Shown here piece by piece: positions 55,312-64,000 of a stretch of DNA of 64,000 nucleotides (its first letter is position 1; every line of letters begins with the position of its first letter). Source of the DNA: Qipengyuania sp. SS22 (lineage in GTDB: Bacteria; Pseudomonadota; Alphaproteobacteria; Sphingomonadales; Sphingomonadaceae). The notes beneath the pieces are model-generated. The model did not search any database, had not been told where the DNA came from, and saw nothing but the letters and a program-made list of their open reading frames with translations. The DNA is taken from the NCBI RefSeq assembly GCF_025736935.1, contig NZ_CP107048.1:1116001-1180000 (forward strand), in the 5' to 3' direction. A program made the position numbers and the translations under genes.

Positions 55312-58086
55312 TCAGCGCGGGACCAGGCCGTAGCCCTTGTACAAGCGATCGATACCGGGTTCGATCCGCCGCGCGTAAACCAGATCCTCGCGCCCGCGCT
55401 TGTCGCCATCCTCCAGCCGGATCAGACCGCGCATGAACAGGCTCGCCGCCTGCCCCGGCTCCTGCGCCAATGCCGCCTCCAGATCCGCCATCGCCTCGTC
55501 CTTGCGGCCAAGACGGTAATAGGCAAGCGCGCGGCTATCGAGCACGCCGGGCGCATTGCCCGAAACCGCGACCGCCCGATCACAGACCTCCTCGGCCAGC
55601 TCGATCTGGTAGCTCCAGATACCCGCGGTCCAGCACTGCGAATTGAGCAGCGATACGTCGTCGGGCTGCCGGTCGAGAGCGATCTGGAGCCGATCCCAGG
55701 CCTCGGCGGCGCGGTCCGCATGACCGGAAATTTCCGCCCATGCGGTGTCGACGCCAACGCCTTCGTCCCCGGAAAGACCAAGGCGGTCGAGCAGATCGAG
55801 CGCCTCGTCAGCGCGGCCCGCCAGCGACAGTCCCTCAGCGAGGCTCGCGGCGTATTCGAGATCGCCTTGCAAATCGAAAGCGGTCTGCGCATCGGCCAGC
55901 GCCAGATCGTATTCGCCCATGGCGTTGTAGACCCCGCCGCGTAGCACATACAAATCTGCGCTGCCTTCCAGATCGATGGCGCGATCGAACTCGACAATCG
56001 CCTCCTCGTAATCGCGCGCGAAAGTCAACATGGTTCCGCGAAAGGTATGAAATACCGCCAAATCGGCCTTGAGTTCAGTCAATGCCGACGCGCCCTCGAT
56101 ATGCGGCTGGAGCCGTCGGGCGATGACCTTGTCGTCGAGCTCCCAATGCCGCTTGGGATTTTCGATGCGCAACACCGGATCCCCACTGGCGATCCGGCGA
56201 ATCGCACGTCGCGCATCGCCGAGTTCGGCGGCGGGAATTTCGGCGGGAATAAACGATGTCGAATCGCGAAATTCGAAAGTCCCCTCGGCAAGGCTGCTGG
56301 CGCGCTTGAAACGCACCCCCGCAGCAAGCTCGTCGAGTGCCTCGACACCGGTAAGCTGAACCACATCGCTGCCTTCGGGCAGGCGGTAGGTCCAGTGTTC
56401 CTCCATCGTCACCGGACCGCCGGTTCGATAGGGAATATCGCGCCACGCGGAGCGTGCACGATCGGGCTGGAAGCTCCAGTTGGTGGTCGCCCCGGTGACG
56501 TAATAGCTGGCCACGCCGCGATCGAATTCGAACTGGTCGAAGGTCATGCCCTTGGCCACCAGCCGCGCAATCCCGGCCTCGTCATCATAGGTAATGCGCG
56601 CGTCGTAAACGAGGCCGCCGATGATGTCTTCGAGATACTTGGTCACAGCCCCGACCACGATCATGGGATCGTCCTGTGCTGCCTCCGCGCGCCAACGCGC
56701 ACCCATCGATCCGCGCAATTCGACATCGGCCGTATAAAGCACGGGCATGTCGACCCCGGCCGACATGTCATAGGTCATTTTCAGCACCCGGTCGGACGTT
56801 TGCGGCCAGCGCTGCGCGACCGGGATCAGGTCGGCGCCTTCGCTGCGGATCGGCAGTGCCCAGCCGAAGTCGGGCACTTCGTCGATCGTCGCCAGCCGCG
56901 TGCCGGCATTGGTCCCGTCGAGCCAATAGTCCTTGCCGGCGATGTGCGCGCGGACAATCATGTGGTCGAAGGCACCGGGGATTGGCTGCGAAATCGCCAC
57001 CGCATCGCCATTGTCGCTATCGACCAGCACCGCTTCGGCCTCGATCCCCATCGCGCGCAGCATGGCCAGCAGCAGCAGGCTCTTGGCCTTGCAGTCGCCA
57101 TAGCGATTCGCCCACGTCAATTCGGGCGCCTGCGGCAGGTAATTGCCCCCGTCCATCCCGTTGAGCAGGTAGCTGACCTCGTCCTGCACCATGCGCAGTG
57201 CCAACGCCGCGCGTTCGAGCGGTACGTCGGTGGCCTGTTCGATGCGCGCCACCTCGCGGGCGATCGCGCTGTCGGACGCAATCGTGCCTTCGGTCGTGTA
57301 ATAACGGCTCATCGACTGCGAGACGTGGGCCCAATCGGTGAAGCTGCCGACCTGGATTTGCGGCATCACCTTGAAGCGGCTCGGCGCATCCTCGGGCATG
57401 GGGTCGGGCTCGGCCACCGGGAGGTTGAAATCGAGCACGGTAAACCCGCTCTCGTTCCAGCTTTTGGGCGCAGCGACATCGCCCAGCGTCTTCCACTGTA
57501 TCGGCGCAGATTCGGGCCATGACAGCCGCAGGCGTCCCAATCCGATCTTGGTCGGCTCGGCAACGATTCCTTCAGCAAACTGCATTTCGCCCGCCAGCGC
57601 CTGGTCGCGCAGGCTGCTCGACGACGTGACGCGCAGCACATCGCCGATCTTCAGTCCGGGAATGGCAAAGGCGGCTGTCAGTACACCATCGACCGAGCGC
57701 CGCTCGAGTTCGCGTTCGCGGCGCAGGATTTCGGGCCGCAGCCCCCCCGCGAGGAGATCGATGGCTTCCCCATCGCGCAGGATCTCGAGCCGGTGCACTG
57801 CCAGATCGCCCTTGTCGGGCAACCAGGCCAGCTGGATCGTTCCCATCTGCTGCAACGCCTGCGCGGTATCGAGCCAATAGGCAATGTCGGTATAGCGCGT
57901 GACGGTGCCGTCCTCGAGCCGGACCTGCCGGTCGTAGAGGGGAATGTTGTCGCGCGATTCCGCCAGCCCACCATCATACAGCGGTTCGACCCAGGCGGGC
58001 GGCTCGATATAACGCACATCCTCACCCGCCAATACGGGAGCGGCGAGGACAAAAAGCGGCACGGCAGCAAGTGAACGGTACGACAA
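55312..58086 (-). CDS. DUF3857 / transglutaminase-core / TPR protein
   Basis: A 924-residue exported protein. A TTG at 58086 with GGGGAG about 10 bases upstream gives the signal peptide MSYRSLAAVPLFVLAAPVLA; the longer upstream frame has no signal. The DUF3857 domain fills about 30-230, a transglutaminase-like core follows with its cysteine in NRYGDCKAKSLLLLAML, and tetratricopeptide repeats form the C-terminal third (LYVLRGGVYNAMGEYDLALA). The role is unknown; the family is common in Bacteroidetes and sphingomonads, often with outer-membrane or peptidase genes. Confidence 0.85.
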   Translation of the reverse strand: MSYRSLAAVPLFVLAAPVLAGEDVRYIEPPAWVEPLYDGGLAESRDNIPLYDRQVRLEDGTVTRYTDIAYWLDTAQALQQMGTIQLAWLPDKGDLAVHRLEILRDGEAIDLLAGGLRPEILRRERELERRSVDGVLTAAFAIPGLKIGDVLRVTSSSSLRDQALAGEMQFAEGIVAEPTKIGLGRLRLSWPESAPIQWKTLGDVAAPKSWNESGFTVLDFNLPVAEPDPMPEDAPSRFKVMPQIQVGSFTDWAHVSQSMSRYYTTEGTIASDSAIAREVARIEQATDVPLERAALALRMVQDEVSYLLNGMDGGNYLPQAPELTWANRYGDCKAKSLLLLAMLRAMGIEAEAVLVDSDNGDAVAISQPIPGAFDHMIVRAHIAGKDYWLDGTNAGTRLATIDEVPDFGWALPIRSEGADLIPVAQRWPQTSDRVLKMTYDMSAGVDMPVLYTADVELRGSMGARWRAEAAQDDPMIVVGAVTKYLEDIIGGLVYDARITYDDEAGIARLVAKGMTFDQFEFDRGVASYYVTGATTNWSFQPDRARSAWRDIPYRTGGPVTMEEHWTYRLPEGSDVVQLTGVEALDELAAGVRFKRASSLAEGTFEFRDSTSFIPAEIPAAELGDARRAIRRIASGDPVLRIENPKRHWELDDKVIARRLQPHIEGASALTELKADLAVFHTFRGTMLTFARDYEEAIVEFDRAIDLEGSADLYVLRGGVYNAMGEYDLALADAQTAFDLQGDLEYAASLAEGLSLAGRADEALDLLDRLGLSGDEGVGVDTAWAEISGHADRAAEAWDRLQIALDRQPDDVSLLNSQCWTAGIWSYQIELAEEVCDRAVAVSGNAPGVLDSRALAYYRLGRKDEAMADLEAALAQEPGQAASLFMRGLIRLEDGDKRGREDLVYARRIEPGIDRLYKGYGLVPR

Positions 58087-58289
58087 GTCTTTGGAACTCC
58101 CCCCAATTCCTGCGCATCTATGGGATAAGTGCGGACCTGCCAAGATTTCGCCGCGCGAAAGCCGTGGTTTTGTGCCGCGCATGACGCGGGCACCACAGCG
58201 CCGACCGGCTCGCGCGAACCTTGCTATTCGGCTGCGCTCCGCCTAGCGGCAGCGCCACGTTTCAGCCCCTATCGCATCCGGAGCTCACC

Positions 58290-59600
58290 ATGGTCCCCCG
58301 CTACGCCCGTCCCGAAATGACCGCTTTGTGGGAGGCCGAAGCGAAGTATCGCATCTGGTTCGAAATCGAAGCGCATGCGACCGAAAAGCTCGGCGAACTG
58401 GGCGTGGTCCCGCCGAGCGCGGCCAAGGCGCTGTGGGACTGGTGGGCAACCGATCCCAAGATCGACGTCGAGGCGATCGACGCGATCGAGGCGGTCACCA
58501 AGCACGATGTCATCGCCTTCCTCACCTGGGTAGCCGAAAACGTCGGCGACGAGGCGCGCTTCATGCACCAGGGCATGACCAGCAGCGACGTGCTCGACAC
58601 CACGCTGGCGGTCCAGCTGGCACGTTCCGCCGATATCCTGCTGGCCGATCTGGACGCGCTGCTGGAAGCGATCAAGCGCCGCGCCGAGGAACACAAATAC
58701 ACGCCGACCATCGGGCGCAGCCATGGCATCCATGCCGAACCGGTGACCTTCGGTCTCAAGCTGGCGCAAGCCTATGCCGAGTTCGACCGCTGCAAGACGC
58801 GGCTGGTGGCGGCGCGCGCGGAAATCGCCACCTGCGCCATTTCGGGCGCAGTCGGCACCTTCGCCAATATCGATCCGCAGGTCGAAGAGCATGTCGCGGA
58901 CAAGCTCGGCCTGACCGTGGAGCCGGTTTCGACGCAGGTCATCCCGCGTGACCGGCACGCCATGTTCTTCTCGACGCTGGCGGTTATCGCCGGTTCGATC
59001 GAACGGCTCGCGGTCGAGGTTCGCCACCTCCAGCGCACCGAAGTGCTCGAAGCCGAAGAGTATTTCTCGCCCGGCCAGAAGGGATCGAGCGCGATGCCGC
59101 ACAAGCGCAACCCGATCCTGACCGAAAACCTTACCGGGCAGGCCCGGATGATCCGCGCCTACGCCCTGCCCGCGCTCGAAAACGTGGCGCTGTGGCACGA
59201 GCGCGATATCTCGCATTCCTCGGTCGAACGCTTCATCGGGCCCGATTCCTGCATCACGCTAGATTTCGCGCTCGCCCGGCTGACCGGCGTAGTCGACAAG
59301 CTGCTGGTCTATCCCGAGCGGATGCAGGCGAATATGGACCGCATGGGCGGGTTGATCCATTCGCAGCGCGTGCTGCTGGCGCTGACTCAGAACGGGGTCA
59401 GCCGCGAGGATGCCTACCGCCTCGTCCAGCGTAACGCGATGAAGGTGTGGGAATCGGACGGCCAGCTGACGCTGCTCGACCTGCTCAAGCGCGACGAGGA
59501 TGTGACCGCCGCGCTCGGCGTCGAACAGCTCGAAGAGAAATTCGACCTCGAATACCACTTCAAGCACGTCGACACGATCTTCGCGCGGGTCTTCGGCTAG
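58290..59600 (+). CDS. purB: Adenylosuccinate lyase
   Basis: A 436-residue fumarase-superfamily enzyme acting twice in purine synthesis: SAICAR to AICAR, and adenylosuccinate to AMP. It shows [45 protein letters not shown] and the superfamily signature [11 protein letters not shown] with the catalytic serine. The start at 58290 ([14 protein letters not shown]) has GGAG 8 bases upstream. Length is typical of the PurB type in this group. Confidence 0.97.
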   Translation: MVPRYARPEMTALWEAEAKYRIWFEIEAHATEKLGELGVVPPSAAKALWDWWATDPKIDVEAIDAIEAVTKHDVIAFLTWVAENVGDEARFMHQGMTSSDVLDTTLAVQLARSADILLADLDALLEAIKRRAEEHKYTPTIGRSHGIHAEPVTFGLKLAQAYAEFDRCKTRLVAARAEIATCAISGAVGTFANIDPQVEEHVADKLGLTVEPVSTQVIPRDRHAMFFSTLAVIAGSIERLAVEVRHLQRTEVLEAEEYFSPGQKGSSAMPHKRNPILTENLTGQARMIRAYALPALENVALWHERDISHSSVERFIGPDSCITLDFALARLTGVVDKLLVYPERMQANMDRMGGLIHSQRVLLALTQNGVSREDAYRLVQRNAMKVWESDGQLTLLDLLKRDEDVTAALGVEQLEEKFDLEYHFKHVDTIFARVFG

Positions 59601-59658
59601 ACGCGGGACGGGTCCCGGCCTAGCATCGACCGACAAGACACAAGAGGGGCTTCACTTC

Positions 59659-60024
59659 ATGCAAATCGTGCGCACCATCGGTTGGGTCCTGCTGCTGTTT
59701 TCGCTGCTGGCCTTCAGCTTTTTCAATTGGAAGCCGGTCGAAGTGCAGATCTGGTCGAACCTCGTGCTCGAGACCAAGCTGCCCGCGCTGGTGATCATTT
59801 CCTTCCTGCTCGGCTTGGTGCCGATGTGGCTGGTTCACCGCGCCAGCAAATGGCGCGCGCAGCGCCGCATCAATGCGCTGGAGGCGGCGACCACTCGCCT
59901 GACAACCCCGGCAGCGGCACCCGCGCCAGCGCCGGCGCAAATGCCCACCGCCGAGACACCCGCGAGCGACCTGCCGCCCGAACCGGTCAACCCGGTCGAC
60001 CCCGAGCCGTCAAAACCCGCATGA
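59659..60024 (+). CDS. LapA family (DUF1049) membrane protein
   Basis: A 121-residue inner-membrane protein with two helices, VLLLFSLLAFSFFNW and LVIISFLLGLVPMWLV, and a cytoplasmic region RASKWRAQRRINALEAATTRL. Its C-terminal 40 residues are a Pro/Ala-rich low-complexity tail. LapA proteins act in lipopolysaccharide assembly control together with LapB/YciM in enterobacteria. Its stop overlaps pyrF (ATGA), a linkage often seen in proteobacteria. Confidence 0.85.
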   Translation: MQIVRTIGWVLLLFSLLAFSFFNWKPVEVQIWSNLVLETKLPALVIISFLLGLVPMWLVHRASKWRAQRRINALEAATTRLTTPAAAPAPAPAQMPTAETPASDLPPEPVNPVDPEPSKPA

Positions 60025-60695
60025 CCAATCCGATCTATCTTGCACTCGACGTTCCGCACCTGCGCGACGGCCTCGATCTGGCCAAGAAGGTCAAGGGCCA
60101 TGTCGGCGGAATCAAGCTGGGGCTCGAATTCTTCTGCGCACACGGCGCGCACGGTGTGCATATGATCGGCCAGCTCGGCCTGCCGATCTTCCTCGACCTC
60201 AAGCTCTACGACATCCCCAACACCGTCGCCGGCGCGATGCAGGCGATCCACGTGCTCGAACCCAGCATCGTCACGGTGCATGCCAGCGGCGGGCGCGCCA
60301 TGCTGGAAGATGCCAAGGCGGCCGCAGGAGAGAATACCAGGGTCGTCGGCGTCACCATGCTCACCAGCATGGACGATCGCGACCTTGCGCGCACGGGCAT
60401 CGCGGGCAGCGCGCACGATCATGTGAAGCGCCTCGCCGAACTGTCGCATGAAGCGGGTCTCGACGGGATCGTCTGCTCGGGTCAGGAAATGAAGGCGGTT
60501 CACGACCAGTGGAAGGACGGCTTCTTCGTCGTTCCCGGCCTGCGCCCCGCAGGCAGCGCGGTAGGTGACCAGAAACGCGTCGTCACCCCGCGCCAGGCCC
60601 GCGACGATGGAGCTAGCGTCCTCGTGATCGGCCGCCCGATCAGCCGCGCCGACGATCCAGCGCAGGCCGCGCGCGATATCGAAGCGACGCTGTAG
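60021..60695 (+). CDS. pyrF: Orotidine 5'-phosphate decarboxylase
   Basis: A 224-residue TIM-barrel enzyme making UMP. It has IYLALDVPHLRDGL, GGIKLGLEFF, the catalytic Asp-Lys-Asp set in FLDLKLYDIPNTV, VTVHASGGRAML and VVPGLRPAGSAVGDQKR. The C-terminal VIGRPISRADDPAQAA phosphate loop is intact. It is translated with lapA and ends 8 bases before trpF. Confidence 0.97.
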   Translation: MTNPIYLALDVPHLRDGLDLAKKVKGHVGGIKLGLEFFCAHGAHGVHMIGQLGLPIFLDLKLYDIPNTVAGAMQAIHVLEPSIVTVHASGGRAMLEDAKAAAGENTRVVGVTMLTSMDDRDLARTGIAGSAHDHVKRLAELSHEAGLDGIVCSGQEMKAVHDQWKDGFFVVPGLRPAGSAVGDQKRVVTPRQARDDGASVLVIGRPISRADDPAQAARDIEATL

Positions 60696-60703
60696 GACAT
60701 CCG

Positions 60704-61336
60704 ATGTCGGTTCAGATCAAGATATGCGGGCTCTCGACGCCCGAAACCGTGGACGCCGCGATCGAAGCGGGCGCGACGCATATTGGGCTCGTGCATTTCG
60801 AACCCTCACCGCGCCATGTCGCGCTCGACCAAGCCCGGGAACTGCGTGAGCGAGCCCGCGGCAAAGCCAAGGCGGTGCTGCTGCTGGTCAATGCCGATCC
60901 CGAGCTGACCGGGCGCGCTCTCAATGCGATCCAACCCGACATCATCCAGTTCCACGGCAGCGAGACGCCCGAATGGATCGGCGGCATCCGCCGCAGCCTG
61001 CCCTATGAAGTGTGGAAGGCGGTCGGGCTGAAAGACGCGGGCACGCTGACCCGCAGCGAAAAATATATCGGCAAGGTCGATCGCCTGCTGTTCGATGCCC
61101 CCGCCAAGAAGCTGCCCGGTGGCAATGGCACTGTCTTCGACTGGTCGCTGCTCGCCGGGCACGATCACAAGATCGACTGGGCGCTGGCGGGCGGCCTCAC
61201 GGCGGACAACGTCGCTGAGGCGATCCGTGCGACCCAGGCACCGCTGGTCGACACCTCGAGCGGGGTGGAAAGCGCGCCCGGGGTCAAGGATCCGCAGCGT
61301 ATCGCCGACTTCTGCCGCGCCGCGCGGAGCGCCTGA
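60704..61336 (+). CDS. trpF: Phosphoribosylanthranilate isomerase
   Basis: A 210-residue TIM-barrel enzyme of tryptophan synthesis. The catalytic cysteine lies in QIKICGLSTPETV (near residue 7) and the aspartate in LLFDAPAKK. IQFHGSETPEW, ALAGGLTADNVAEAI and VDTSSGVESAPGVKD are family blocks. It is followed by trpB after 96 bases without an obvious attenuator. Confidence 0.97.
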   Translation: MSVQIKICGLSTPETVDAAIEAGATHIGLVHFEPSPRHVALDQARELRERARGKAKAVLLLVNADPELTGRALNAIQPDIIQFHGSETPEWIGGIRRSLPYEVWKAVGLKDAGTLTRSEKYIGKVDRLLFDAPAKKLPGGNGTVFDWSLLAGHDHKIDWALAGGLTADNVAEAIRATQAPLVDTSSGVESAPGVKDPQRIADFCRAARSA

Positions 61337-61432
61337 CCCACCGCTTGAATAGGTGCGGTCCGGAGTCCTGATGCTCTGCAAAATAGCAAAGCTGTCTCGA
61401 CTTCGGCTTCCAGCGACGGCAAGGGGAAGGCG

Positions 61433-62650
61433 ATGACCGAAACCACCCCCAACTCCTACCGCACCCAGCCCGACGAGCGCGGGCATTTCGGCGATTACGG
61501 CGGGCGCTATGTCGCCGAAACGCTGATGCCGCTGGTGCTCGATCTCGAGCGCGAATATCGCGCAGCGCAAGCCGATCCCGAGTTCCAGCGCGAGTTCGAC
61601 GATTTGCTCGAACATTATGTCGGCCGCCCCAGCCCGCTCTATTTCGCCGAGCGGCTGACCGAGGCGGTCGGGGGGGCGCAGATCTGGTTCAAGCGCGATG
61701 AACTCAATCACACCGGCGCGCACAAGATCAACAATTGCATCGGGCAGATCCTGCTGGCGATCCGCATGGGCAAGACGCGCATCATTGCCGAAACCGGCGC
61801 GGGCCAGCACGGCGTGGCCACCGCCACCGTCTGCGCGCGCTTCGGCCTGCCCTGCGTGGTCTACATGGGCGCGGAAGACGTCCGGCGGCAGTCGCCCAAT
61901 GTCTTCCGCATGAAGCTACTCGGCGCCGAAGTGGTGCCCGTGACCAGCGGGCGCGGCACGCTCAAGGACGCGATGAACGAAGGGCTGCGCGACTGGGTCG
62001 CGAACGTCCACGACACATTCTACATCATCGGCACCGCCGCGGGGCCGCATCCCTACCCCGAGCTTGTCCGCGACTTCCAGAGCGTGATTGGCAAGGAAGC
62101 GCGGCAGCAGATGCAGGACCGCATCGGTCGCCTGCCCGACCTGCTGGTCGCAGCGATCGGCGGCGGCTCCAACGCGCTCGGCCTGTTCCACCCCTTCCTC
62201 GACGACGCGGACGTGAAGATGCTCGGCGTGGAAGCGGCCGGTTATGGCCTCGATGGCGACCAACATGCTGCCAGCCTGCTCGGCGGCTTCCCCGGCGTAC
62301 TCCACGGCAACAAGACCTATCTGCTGCAGGACGAGGACGGCCAGATCACCGAGGGTCACTCGATCAGCGCGGGTCTCGACTATCCGGGCATCGGCCCCGA
62401 ACACGCGTGGCTCAAGGACATGGAGCGGGTCGAATATACCGCCGTCACGGATGAGGAAGCGCTGGAAGCCTTCCAGCTCCTGTGCCGCACCGAGGGCATC
62501 ATCCCCGCGCTGGAGCCGAGCCACGCGATTGCCGCGGTGACGAAGGTCGCGAAAGACATGCCCAAGGACAGCGTGATCCTCGCCAATCTGTGCGGACGCG
62601 GCGACAAGGACATCTTTACGGTGGCCGAGAAGCTCGGGGTGGAGATTTGA
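61433..62650 (+). CDS. trpB: Tryptophan synthase beta chain
   Basis: A 405-residue PLP enzyme that joins indole and serine. [16 protein letters not shown], the PLP lysine in [14 protein letters not shown] (written here as NHTGAHKIN), [26 protein letters not shown] and the phosphate loop [10 protein letters not shown] are intact. The stop overlaps a TTG that starts the small DUF6980 gene, which separates it from trpA. Confidence 0.98.
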   Translation: MTETTPNSYRTQPDERGHFGDYGGRYVAETLMPLVLDLEREYRAAQADPEFQREFDDLLEHYVGRPSPLYFAERLTEAVGGAQIWFKRDELNHTGAHKINNCIGQILLAIRMGKTRIIAETGAGQHGVATATVCARFGLPCVVYMGAEDVRRQSPNVFRMKLLGAEVVPVTSGRGTLKDAMNEGLRDWVANVHDTFYIIGTAAGPHPYPELVRDFQSVIGKEARQQMQDRIGRLPDLLVAAIGGGSNALGLFHPFLDDADVKMLGVEAAGYGLDGDQHAASLLGGFPGVLHGNKTYLLQDEDGQITEGHSISAGLDYPGIGPEHAWLKDMERVEYTAVTDEEALEAFQLLCRTEGIIPALEPSHAIAAVTKVAKDMPKDSVILANLCGRGDKDIFTVAEKLGVEI

Positions 62651-62853
62651 CGACGCACTGTTGCGACATGATGCGGGAGAATGTCGAAAAAACGTGTTCA
62701 GAGCATCCAGATCGCTCGGAGTGCCCCGATTGTCTTATCGAATTCAATCCTGAATTCGAACGATACGGTATCCTGATTCATGACGGCGGCTCGTCGATGA
62801 TTGCGATCAATTTCTGTCCCTGGCGTGGGACTGATCTCAGAATTGGACAATGA
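62647..62853 (+). CDS. DUF6980 family small cysteine-rich protein
   Basis: A 68-residue protein read from TTG 62647, which overlaps the trpB stop as TTGA; later ATGs at 62668 and 62671 would lose the conserved N-terminal HCC pair. Cysteines occur as HCC, CPDC and CPWRG, spaced as in a zinc-binding ribbon, and [15 protein letters not shown] is the family core. Base composition is lower in GC than trpB and trpA, with GAATTC twice nearby, hinting at acquisition. The function is unknown. Confidence 0.75.
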   Translation: MTTHCCDMMRENVEKTCSEHPDRSECPDCLIEFNPEFERYGILIHDGGSSMIAINFCPWRGTDLRIGQ

Positions 62854-62866
62854 CAAGCGTAGCATC

Positions 62867-62958
62867 TTTCGTCACCCCGGACTTGATCCGGGGTCCAGCT
62901 ACTTCCACCGCGGCGCTCAAGGCAGCGGGACCCCGGCTCGGGGGCCGGGGTGACGAAA
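62867..62958. repeat. Palindromic intergenic element, copy 3
   Basis: A 92-base element with perfect 14-base inverted ends TTTCGTCACCCCGG/CCGGGGTGACGAAA. Each half forms its own hairpin (CCCCGG...CCGGGG). It lies between the DUF6980 gene and trpA and is related to the copies at 31470 and 46049 by the CGTCA(T/C)CCC ends and two-hairpin layout. Confidence 0.75.
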
Positions 62959-63081
62959 AGTGGATTGGCGCTGTCCTACACGGCCATGTCCGTGCCATGG
63001 GAAACGCATGAACTTTCGCCATTTCCTCCCTCCCGCCGCACCCACAGCAGTCCGCTTGCCCCCTCCAGCTTTTTCCTCCTT

Positions 63082-63102
63082 GGACAGTGTAACACCCGGT
63101 CC
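63082..63102. promoter_or_regulatory. Operator-like repeat upstream of trpA
   Basis: GGACAG-N9-CGGTCC differs from the perfect palindrome at 44054-44074 by one arm base and two loop bases, and shares the following CATGTCT. It begins 46 bases before the trpA start. A TTGGAC at its left edge could be a -35 element. Confidence 0.4.
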
Positions 63103-63127
63103 ATGTCTCAGACTTCTGCCGAGCTAG

Positions 63128-63934
63128 ATGAACGAACCTGACCTTATGAGCACCTCTACCCGCCTCTCGAATGCCTTTGCCAAGCCACACCCGGCGCTCG
63201 TCTGTTTCCTTACCGCAGGCGACGGCGATACCGCAGCCAATCTCGACGCGCTGGTCGCGGGCGGCGCCGATGTGATCGAGCTGGGGATGCCCTTCACCGA
63301 TCCGATGGCCGATGGTCCCGCGATCCAGCAGGCCAATATCCGCTCGCTCGGCAAAGGCACGACGACCGCCGATGTGCTGCGCATCGCGACCGCGTTCCGC
63401 GAACGTCATCCCGAGGTGCCGCTGGTGCTGATGGGCTATGCCAATCCGATGATCCGCCGCGGGCCCGAATGGTTCGCGCAAGCCGCGAAGGATGCGGGCG
63501 TCGACGGCGTGATCTGTGTCGACATCCCGCCCGAGGAAGACGACGCGCTCGGCCCCCAACTGCGCGCTGCGGGAATCGCCCCGATCCGGCTCGCCACGCC
63601 GACCACCGACGACCAGCGCCTGCCCGCGGTCGTCGATGGCAGCGAAGGCTTCCTCTACTACGTCGCGGTCGCGGGTATCACCGGCATGCAGCAGGCGGCG
63701 ATCGAATCGATCGAAGCCAATGTCAGCCGAATCAAGGCGGCGACCGACATTCCGGTCGCGGTCGGCTTCGGTGTGCGCACGCCGCAGCAGGCCGCCGAGA
63801 TCGCACGCGTGGCCGATGGCGTAGTGGTGGGTTCGGCGCTGGTCGAACTGGTCGCCGAGCATGATACGGACGCGCCTGCCAAGCTACGCGCTTTGGCTTC
63901 ATCGCTTGCCGAAGCGGTGCGATCAGCCCGCTAG
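63128..63934 (+). CDS. trpA: Tryptophan synthase alpha chain
   Basis: A 268-residue TIM-barrel enzyme that cleaves indole-3-glycerol phosphate and passes indole to TrpB. It has ELGMPFTDPMADGPAIQ with catalytic acids, VLMGYANPMIRRG, DGVICVDIPPEEDD and PVAVGFGVRTPQQ. The start at 63128 is taken; MSTSTRL at 63146 is possible. It is separated from trpB by the DUF6980 gene and a palindromic element, and carries its own candidate control site. Confidence 0.97.
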   Translation: MNEPDLMSTSTRLSNAFAKPHPALVCFLTAGDGDTAANLDALVAGGADVIELGMPFTDPMADGPAIQQANIRSLGKGTTTADVLRIATAFRERHPEVPLVLMGYANPMIRRGPEWFAQAAKDAGVDGVICVDIPPEEDDALGPQLRAAGIAPIRLATPTTDDQRLPAVVDGSEGFLYYVAVAGITGMQQAAIESIEANVSRIKAATDIPVAVGFGVRTPQQAAEIARVADGVVVGSALVELVAEHDTDAPAKLRALASSLAEAVRSAR

Positions 63935-64000
63935 TTCGTCGCCCCTGCGCAGGCAGGGCCCAGATAACGCATGCGGTGTGCCCGACGATCGCTCAGCTGG

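Overview
This window is a stretch of a GC-rich alphaproteobacterial chromosome. It most likely comes from the Sphingomonadales, family Erythrobacteraceae. Pointers are the atpB-atpE-atpF'-atpF F0 cluster with a split b subunit, a TIGR02300 acidic protein, an aroA-cmk-rpsA cluster with a class-II-like EPSP synthase, DUF6481, an HWE-family kinase and a DUF2855 protein. The placement is by gene content and sequence resemblance only.

Layout. 1-1.6 kb: the 3' part of an AT-richer GHKL ATPase gene whose C-terminus carries a HEPN-like RX4H motif, ending at a degenerate copy of the lepA 3' end. 1.75-6.3 kb: DUF6481, lepA, and a PAS/GGDEF/EAL/PilZ protein with a broken GGDEF site. 6.5-13.4 kb: ferredoxin reductase, an UMF1-type transporter with an unusual leader, a D-aminoacylase-like amidohydrolase coupled to an MDR reductase, and DUF2855. 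13.4-20.3 kb: dnaN, fabD-fabG, a murein-recycling pair (LD-carboxypeptidase and a Mur ligase), a GST and DUF808. 20.5-25.2 kb: rpsF-rpsR-rplI with a clear terminator, AMP nucleosidase, an SDR and an HWE kinase.

25.2-35.5 kb, all on the minus strand: an overlapping operon of M2 peptidase, YncE-like propeller, RimB-like protease and RimK; three coupled genes (isomerase, hydrolase, membrane protein); asd plus a lipoprotein; and a dipeptidyl-peptidase IV. 35.7-41.5 kb: ffh, rpsP-rimM and trmD-rplS, where the usual rpsP-rimM-trmD-rplS order is split by a TrxR-like gene and a small membrane-protein gene; then tRNA-Ala(GGC) and TIGR02300. 41.7-46 kb: aroA, a small membrane protein, cmk and rpsA. 46.2-50.6 kb: glyoxalase II, a quinone reductase and the ATP synthase F0 operon. 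50.7-58.1 kb: the YdbH-YnbE-YdbL envelope trio, radC and a DUF3857/transglutaminase/TPR protein. 58.3-63.9 kb: purB, lapA-pyrF-trpF and trpB-DUF6980-trpA.

Most genes are housekeeping and tightly packed, with many 4-base ATGA or GTGA overlaps. The main accessory signals are the left-edge ATPase-HEPN gene and its lepA-end scar, three copies of a palindromic intergenic element, an operator-like palindrome shared by the rpsA and trpA upstream regions, and a small cysteine-rich gene inserted in the trp operon. No CRISPR array, rRNA, insertion sequence or prophage was seen. I did not find a complete new system; the best candidate is the left-edge gene, most of whose neighbourhood lies outside the window.
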